Below are positions 58,363 through 64,000 of a stretch of DNA of 64,000 nt, piece after piece. The notes under the pieces are model-generated. The model worked only from the letters and a program-made list of their open reading frames with translations, had not been told where the DNA came from and ran no database searches. Origin of the DNA: Mnemiopsis leidyi (lineage: Eukaryota; Ctenophora; Tentaculata; Lobata; Bolinopsidae); NCBI GenBank assembly GCA_000226015.1, contig JH157156.1, positions 107,192 to 171,191 on the forward strand. Direction: 5' to 3'. Numbering within the stretch: position 1 is the first letter of the stretch; each line of letters begins with the position of its first letter. Made by a program: the position numbers and the translations under genes.

Positions 58363-61300
58363 TTACGTTGCCGCGGCCGGTTTTGCTGTCGCCGTCGGTT
58401 TCGGTGCTACTGCTACTCGATACGCTGGCGTTACGGAAGGGTCTTCGACAACCTGTGACTGAGTCACCTTGGCGGGTTGTGCGCGCTCCGCCGCAGGACG
58501 AGTAGGTGCGACATACGGTGCAGGATCGTACACCGGCCCAGCGGTGCTTGCTGGCGGTGCATACCCGTATGGCTCTCTCCTGGGTGGTGCTCGGGCGTAT
58601 CCATAAGCGTCAAGTTCTTCATAGGGGTCTCTGGGAGGACGTGGGTCTGTGTAGTAAGGTTCGCTCGTAGGGTGAGCATAGGGATCATAGACATAGGCTC
58701 CGGGACGGGGACGAGGTGCACGTGCAGTTCTAGGATCAGCACGTGCTGGTGCAGAATGTCCAGGCGCTGATGGAGAAGATGCAGGAGGTGCTGGATGAGG
58801 ATCAGGAGGCGGAGCTCTGGGATCAGAAGGTGGGCGCTTTACGGCAGCTGCTTCTGTTCCTGGAGACGGAGCTGGCGATGTTGCACGCGGATCACGCGGA
58901 GCAGCATATGGATCTCTAGCAGTGGCAGTGGCAGGCGGAGCAGCATATGGATCACGAGCGTAATGGTCCCTTGGTGCAGCATATGGGTCTGCGGCAGCCG
59001 GAGTTGCATATGGATCTCTTGCAGTTGGTGCAGCATATGGATCTCTAGGTTGTGCTGTTAATGGGGCCTCTGGATCTGCAGCAGGCGGTGGAGCATAAGG
59101 ATCGTGCACAGCTGGTGCCGCTCCGTAGGGATCTGCAGGTGGAGCTGGATAGGGATCTCTTGCAGGCGGGGGACGAGCTGCATAGGGATCTCTAGCTGGT
59201 GGGGCGGTGGCGTAGTAGTCATCATAGTAAGGATCTCTGGCTGGAGGATATGCTGGATCTGTTTCTGCTGGAGGGTAAGGAGCAGCGTATTCGTCATCGT
59301 AATACGGGTCGCGTCTAGCTCTAGGCGGATGCGCGTAAGGGTCTGCACGTGGTCGTGCTCGACCCCGTGGGCGGGGAGCGTAGTAGGGATCGTCGTAGTA
59401 CGGATCAGCGGGAGGTCTGGGGCGGTAATAGTAGTCTTCGGCGTAGTACGAATCTTCGTAGTCGTACGCAGGCCTGAAGAAATGTTTTCGTTCAGAAAAT
59501 ACAACAAACGAGCGTCCTAGGTCCATCGTTGAAGAAGTTGCTACTACGAAAGTATTGGCAATGAAGAACAAGAAATGGGGCTGGAACAAACCTAGCACGT
59601 TTACTGTGGAAGCCCCTGGGAGGAGGCCCCCCACGTCTCGCTCGTCTGGCGGGCTCTCTCCACGTGTCACTCCTACCATCAAAATACGCTTCCGCTGAAA
59701 TATGACAAAGTTTTTGATTTGTTTGAATAATCTAATCTGTTTAAACAATTTTATTATCTTAATCTTATTGGGGCTAACCAGAAATACAAAACCTTTACTT
59801 AGAACCGGCACCCCAACGTCTGCTCATATCATCGCATCAGCAGCATTTATAGTCAAAATTGTAATCTACTAGTTCTTAAACCTTGGTCCTGTCAGCATCT
59901 TAAAGTGAAACTATATCTTTGTTTTCAACTTTACAAGTAAACTTGTGTCCTTGCAGGCTTAAAGAGCGGTCAAGGTGGTAGACAGGATCAAGGCAATGAA
60001 AAATAATTTTTTATCGATTACAATTAATATGAGATGGCACATCAACGTCCAAATGGTCACTATTCAATCAATAGTTTAGAGTTGCTAAGTATGGAACGAA
60101 TAAAACAAAACCCCTAATATTTGTCAACTGCAGCGAAAGCTTATTAATACTATCGAGACTAAGAGCAAGAGCATAACCAGAGTTTGTATTACAAAGAGTA
60201 ACTTCAAGATGGTCTGCTTTAGTAAAAAAGTTTTGTGAGAATCAATGTGATAACATCTTGGGAACTGACCTCTTTTCTTAGGTTTACTGTTGTGTGTTAT
60301 TTGAATTTTGAAGGTAGACTCGAAATGTTTCTGTCCGTCAAGCTCCTTCATTGCTCTCTTTGCGTCGTACAACTCTGAGAACTCTACAAATGCATAACCT
60401 GACGAAAATGTAAGTTACCTTCTTAGTCATATTGGCATATAATCATGATAATGGCATCAATAAGATCAAAATATCGAATACTGCTCAGTCTGTCACCTAA
60501 ATTGACAGGACGGAGTACAGACATTGACAGAACGATCCATTATTAGAAAAAACGCAACGGGCATTGATGTGAATAACCCACAGCAGCAAAGACTCAAAGA
60601 GGACATAACGAAAAGCACACCTTTAGGGTTCCTGGCGATCCAAATGTCGATAACATCGCCGTAAGGTCCGAACACCTCCATGAGCATCTCCTTGGTGATG
60701 TCACCCTGGAGATCCCCCACATACAACCTGGCTCTCTCCTCGTTCTCCTCCTCGTCCTCGTCGTAGTCGTCGTACGTCGTCTCGTAAAGATCGTCTTCCT
60801 GGCGTTGTGATATGTTTGTTGTCCGCAAAGAAAGTGACTTGAACAGATTAGTCGACATGTAAATCTATCGGGGAGTCAATAGTATTGGCGACAGGAGTGC
60901 TAGCACTAAACTTAAGAGGCAGTAACATCAATTACGATCATTCAAAGCCCGAAGCAAACTGAAGTTGTGAAAACATGAATCATCGTCATTTCTTACCTCC
61001 CAGTCATCGTAATAACCTCTGTGAAATCCTCTTCCTCCACCCCTCCCTCCTCTTCCCCCACCCCTACTTCCTCCACCTCTACTCCGGCCTCTGCCTCTTC
61101 CACGGTCGTTGCCACGTCCACGGCCTCTTCCACGTCCCCTCCCTCTTTCTCCTCCTCCTTCCTTCCTTCCCCCTTTTGCTTTCGTTCTCTCGATCCTAAA
61201 GATTTGGCTTAGCCAGTGTGTACTAGTATCTCTATTATAGGTACAGTTGTAAGTTTCAGTGTCAAAATTTTGTGCAGATAAAGCTGTACATGTATGTATG

Positions 61301-61644
61301 TATTTCTGTATGAAGAAAATCGGTCAGAGGGTTGAATCTGGTAGTAGACCTGGTGATATAACAGTGCCCGAAACCACTCAATAACCCCAATACCTTATCG
61401 TAACTCCAAGAGCCTCAGTATTATTAAGGGCAGCCATGGCCTCCCTGGCGGACTCCACTGTCTCCATCTCAACGAAAGCGTATCCGGGAGGATCCTTGGC
61501 GACCCAGACGTCCTTCACATCGCCATATGGGGCAAAAACCCCTTCCAACTCCCACTTTTCTACCACTTTGTCCCCGTAGAGACCCCCAACGAAGAGGCGC
61601 GGAGATTCGTCTAAAGTCGTGACTTTCTCGGTTTCCTCGGACAT
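58363..61644 (-). CDS. SR-type two-RRM protein with long Tyr/Pro/Asp-rich repeat tail
   Basis: Six exons in transcription order: 61644-61394, 61195-60997, 60798-60621, 60398-60270, 59694-59592 and 59473-58363. All are phase-consistent; 656 residues. RRM1 (about 18-90) has RNP2 LFVGGL and RNP1-like GYAFVEME. An RGG/RG-rich block follows (about 100-140). Next come an acidic YDDYDEDEEE linker and RRM2 (about 174-248; RLYVGDL, GYAFVEF), then an Arg-rich block. The tail (about 287-656) is built from RDPYAAP, DPYYDD and DPYAPP repeats. Both RRMs read VWVAKDPPGYAFVE or IWIARNPKGYAFVE, the SRSF3/SRSF7 style, suggesting a nuclear role in pre-mRNA splicing or RNA handling. The tail is a low-complexity, Tyr-spaced sequence of the kind that promotes condensates. 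The start is the ATG at 61642-61644, just before the first RRM. The two RRMs could have been taken for two genes, but the phase-0 junction DDWE/EDDLY joins them. Confidence 0.88.
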
Positions 61645-62721
61645 ACTTGGGAACAATAATGTTAATTATAATTATATGGTCTAGTGGTCTACAATGAAGT
61701 TGTTGGTAGGTCAAAATATATCGATTTTTAGAGAGTACTTTAAAGTACTTCCGCTAACAAAGTAAGTTAGCAGTAAATTGATAACAACTTTTTACTTACT
61801 TCAAAGGTTCACCAACCAGGGCGCGATTTTCCAAATTTTTCGAAGCATTTGCACAGTGTTTGACTGTGATTTCTCGCTCCAAAATTTGCGCTAGTATACT
61901 GCAAAAATTTGCGCTCTACGCATATATGCACCAATGCTCATATTGACGGCTCGATTTGATTTCAGAGTAGTTAAAATTTAAGGTTGTTCACATTTCATCA
62001 TTTTATTTGGTAAAATGTACAAATTGATTTTAGATTTTAAGATAGTCATTTAAGTCATGCAATTTGTGTCTACTTTTAACTTTAGCATTTTGTTTCAATT
62101 TTGGTCAATCATCAAATCCGGAGTTTGTGAACCTTGTAAAGTAAATGTGGCCATAAAAATACATCTTAAATATTCTTAAAATTCCATTTAAGTTGAATTA
62201 AAGGGTAACAAAATGTTATAACCAAGTAATGGATAACTGTAAGAATCCTTTCAAATGCTTCAAACCATACAAATGTAATTTAATTTAAAATAGAGGTCGC
62301 TAATAATCACTTTTAGAAACACGCATTTTTCAGTTGATCGAAAAAACCGATCAGTTAGAGCGCAACCGCCAACCAATGTACAATGACAAAATCAACAGTT
62401 TCATTAAAGTTCAATTCTGTGAAAACCCACAGAAATGTAACGAGGTAACCATGGAAACGTTGTCTCGTTTACATCTGATTGCCAAACAAGGTTATGTTTT
62501 TACCGTTAACGCTCACATTGACGGGGGGCTGGGTCGCTTTGTTATGCTGATCTTCTGGTACCTCATCAGTTGCTTCTGACTCACTCTTCGATCTCTGACT
62601 TATCTTTCTAGCTTGAATAGCCTCGTAACGGGTCATCAGTACTTCCAGGGCATCTACGAGGGGGGTTAGTCTTTCAGCTCTATTTTGGTTTTTCGTGGTA
62701 ATTGGATCTTTCACGAGCTGT
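61645..62721. other. Region between two minus-strand genes
   Basis: This is the promoter side of the RRM gene and the 3' side of the oligoribonuclease gene. At 62469-62708 on the minus strand there is an open, charged frame (DPITTKNQNRAERLTPLVDA and onward, ending FGNQM). It could be an alternative last exon of the oligoribonuclease gene, with an acceptor AG just before 62708. It resembles no family I know. Confidence 0.35.
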
Positions 62722-63759
62722 TTAATAGATTTGGGAGAACCAGAGCGCGATGAGAGCCACTAAAATTACCGAAATGGTAAGAGCGATCGTTTTACCTTGA
62801 GGCGGGGGTTTCTCCAACTGTTCCCTGTACTGGGCTTGTGATTTGAACACGGTCTCCCGGTAGTACTTCAGCTCTTCGATACTAGACCTGATGTCGTCTA
62901 GCGCTCTGATTAGTTACGGTTTAATCAAGTGTCATATAGCAATTGACAGACTGATTTGGAAACACCTCACAGTGAGCTCTATCTTTAGTGGACAAAGGGA
63001 AAACAAGATTTAATGGATGCCAGATATACGACGAATTATTTTTCTGATTTGAAGCTATTAACACACCTGTGAGAGATCGGCTGATTACTGTAATACTTCT
63101 CGAACTGGGGATACCATCGCCTGAAAATGTATTTTGTCAGCAACATTTAAATTCCTCGGCAAACAAAAATGATGTTAAAACAGCGGAACTGCTCAACAGC
63201 AAAAACTATCTAGAGTTCTATCTTACCAACTGCTCAACAGTTAAAACTATCTAGAGTTCTATCTTACCAGCTGTTAAATAGTAAAAACTATCTAGAGTTC
63301 TATCTTACCATGCAATGTTGCGGACAGTAGAGACGTCTATGATGCGATAGTGGAGCCACTCCAGGAATTTAGGCATTTCCTTCTCGATAAAGCGACGATC
63401 GGTGTGGATAGAGTTTCCAGCCAGCTCGCACCGGCCTGTAAAAGTGGAGTGTTAAACGGGACCCGGCCAGTCTTCAGTTCGGAACTGGGCATCATCATCA
63501 TACTAGAAAATTCTTTCATATATTTTCTACGCGACATCCTAATAATTGAAACAAAAGTTCAGTTAACTGCAGTTCTCTGCATACCGTGAATACCACTTTT
63601 GGTAGACTTGCCTTTATGACAATATTGAGATATAAAGTCAATCATCTGCTGTTCGACATCAGCGCAAGTAAGCTTGCTATCTCGACACTGTTGAGTAAGT
63701 CCAGTTTTACCGTGTTGTATAGTACACCACTCACCCATGCCTTCCAGCACTTCATCCGA
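62722..63759 (-). CDS. REXO2: Oligoribonuclease (REXO2-type), 3' exons; 5' end outside window
   Basis: Exons in transcription order: 63759-63585, 63435-63309, 63120-63067, 62905-62722. The junctions are phase-consistent and rebuild the family core: [47 protein letters not shown] and [19 protein letters not shown]. The SHRALDD block carries the catalytic H-x4-D of DEDDh 3'-5' exonucleases. The enzyme degrades 2-5-nt RNA fragments to mononucleotides, in mitochondria and cytosol in animals. The N-terminal exon with the first DxE motif (VWVDLEMTG region in relatives) must lie beyond 64000. After [12 protein letters not shown] the frame continues into a hydrophobic stretch ([18 protein letters not shown]) and stops at 62722-62724. 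This would be a C-terminal membrane anchor unusual for the family. Alternatively the donor CAAG/GTAAAA at 62796 removes it. Confidence 0.88.
63186..63308 (-). repeat. 41-bp intronic repeat duplicating a splice donor
   Basis: Read on the minus strand, the true donor GTAAGATAGAACTC at 63308 is followed at 41-bp intervals by two further copies at 63267 and 63226, each with the same downstream CTAGATAGTTTT. These are strong decoy donors. Confidence 0.88.
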
Positions 63760-63863
63760 CTGAGAAAACAGGCAGGGTAAATCTCACTAAAGTAGGTTGA
63801 AGGTTTGTTATTTTAATATTTATCAGAGGTAAAAAGCCCACCATATAAGTATCTACGTTGCGT

Positions 63864-64000
63864 GAAATGTGAGCCAAGTTAACGTGAAATGTGAGCCAAG
63901 TTAACGTGATATGTGAGCCAAGTTAACGTGAAATGTGAGCCAAGTTAACGTGAAATGTGAGCCAATTAACGTGAAATGTGAGCCAAGTTAACGTGAAATG
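63864..64000. repeat. 22-bp tandem repeat running off the window
   Basis: About six copies of CGTGAAATGTGAGCCAAGTTAA with slight variation (one unit lacks AG, another reads GATATG). It continues past the window end. It lies in the intron upstream of the first visible oligoribonuclease exon. Confidence 0.92.

Noticed and set aside
59058-59520. Long overlapping frames in other phases of the Tyr/Pro repeat exon
   Set aside because: Shadow frames caused by the repetitive GC-rich coding exon; the phase-consistent RRM gene explains the region.

Overview
The window is nuclear DNA from an invertebrate animal. It is AT-rich, its genes are split by GT-AG introns, and it carries microsatellites, minisatellites, short non-autonomous transposon remnants and two assembly gaps (runs of N). 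The gene content suggests a cnidarian. The secreted proteins at 22-29 kb combine thrombospondin type 1 (TSP1), sushi-like and Cys-rich modules of a kind I associate with cnidarian genomes, and there is a GRL101-like LDLa-repeat G-protein-coupled receptor. This taxonomic call is an inference from family resemblance, not a database match. All splice models below were assembled by hand from splice-site phase and protein continuity.

Layout. 1-7.4 kb holds no recognisable gene but is rich in CACGTG E-box palindromes. 7.45-7.81 kb has one minus-strand exon of an unidentified Ser/Pro-rich protein. 11.4-11.84 kb is a 32-bp minisatellite. 15.08-15.88 kb encodes a two-exon secreted CIA30-domain protein. 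17.29-20.43 kb is an LDLa/7TM receptor whose ectodomain has one frameshift and two in-frame stops while its 7TM half is intact. 22.05-25.02 kb is a six-exon secreted TSP1/Cys-rich protein. 26.98-28.73 kb is a three-exon secreted protein with a sushi-like module. 28.8-34.8 kb is gene-poor and full of mobile-element debris.

34.83-54.62 kb is a complete 21-exon class I myosin gene (1021 residues predicted). Its Walker A lysine is kept, but both switch motifs are lost. Intron 15 (7.15 kb) contains three intronless genes on the opposite strand: an F-box protein and two tandem BTB-domain paralogues. 56.0-57.4 kb is a second cluster of mobile-element remnants sharing modules, often inverted, with the 32.6-33.7 kb cluster. 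Finally, on the minus strand, lie a six-exon SR-type two-RRM protein with a long Tyr/Pro/Asp repeat tail (58.36-61.64 kb) and the 3' exons of an oligoribonuclease (REXO2-type) gene (62.72-63.76 kb, 5' end outside the window).

The genes do not form a pathway. A recurring structural theme is that short tandem duplications sit exactly on gene-structure boundaries: a splice donor at 37.40 kb, a splice donor at 63.31 kb, a splice acceptor at 51.64 kb and a stop codon at 25.02 kb. These create strings of decoy sites.
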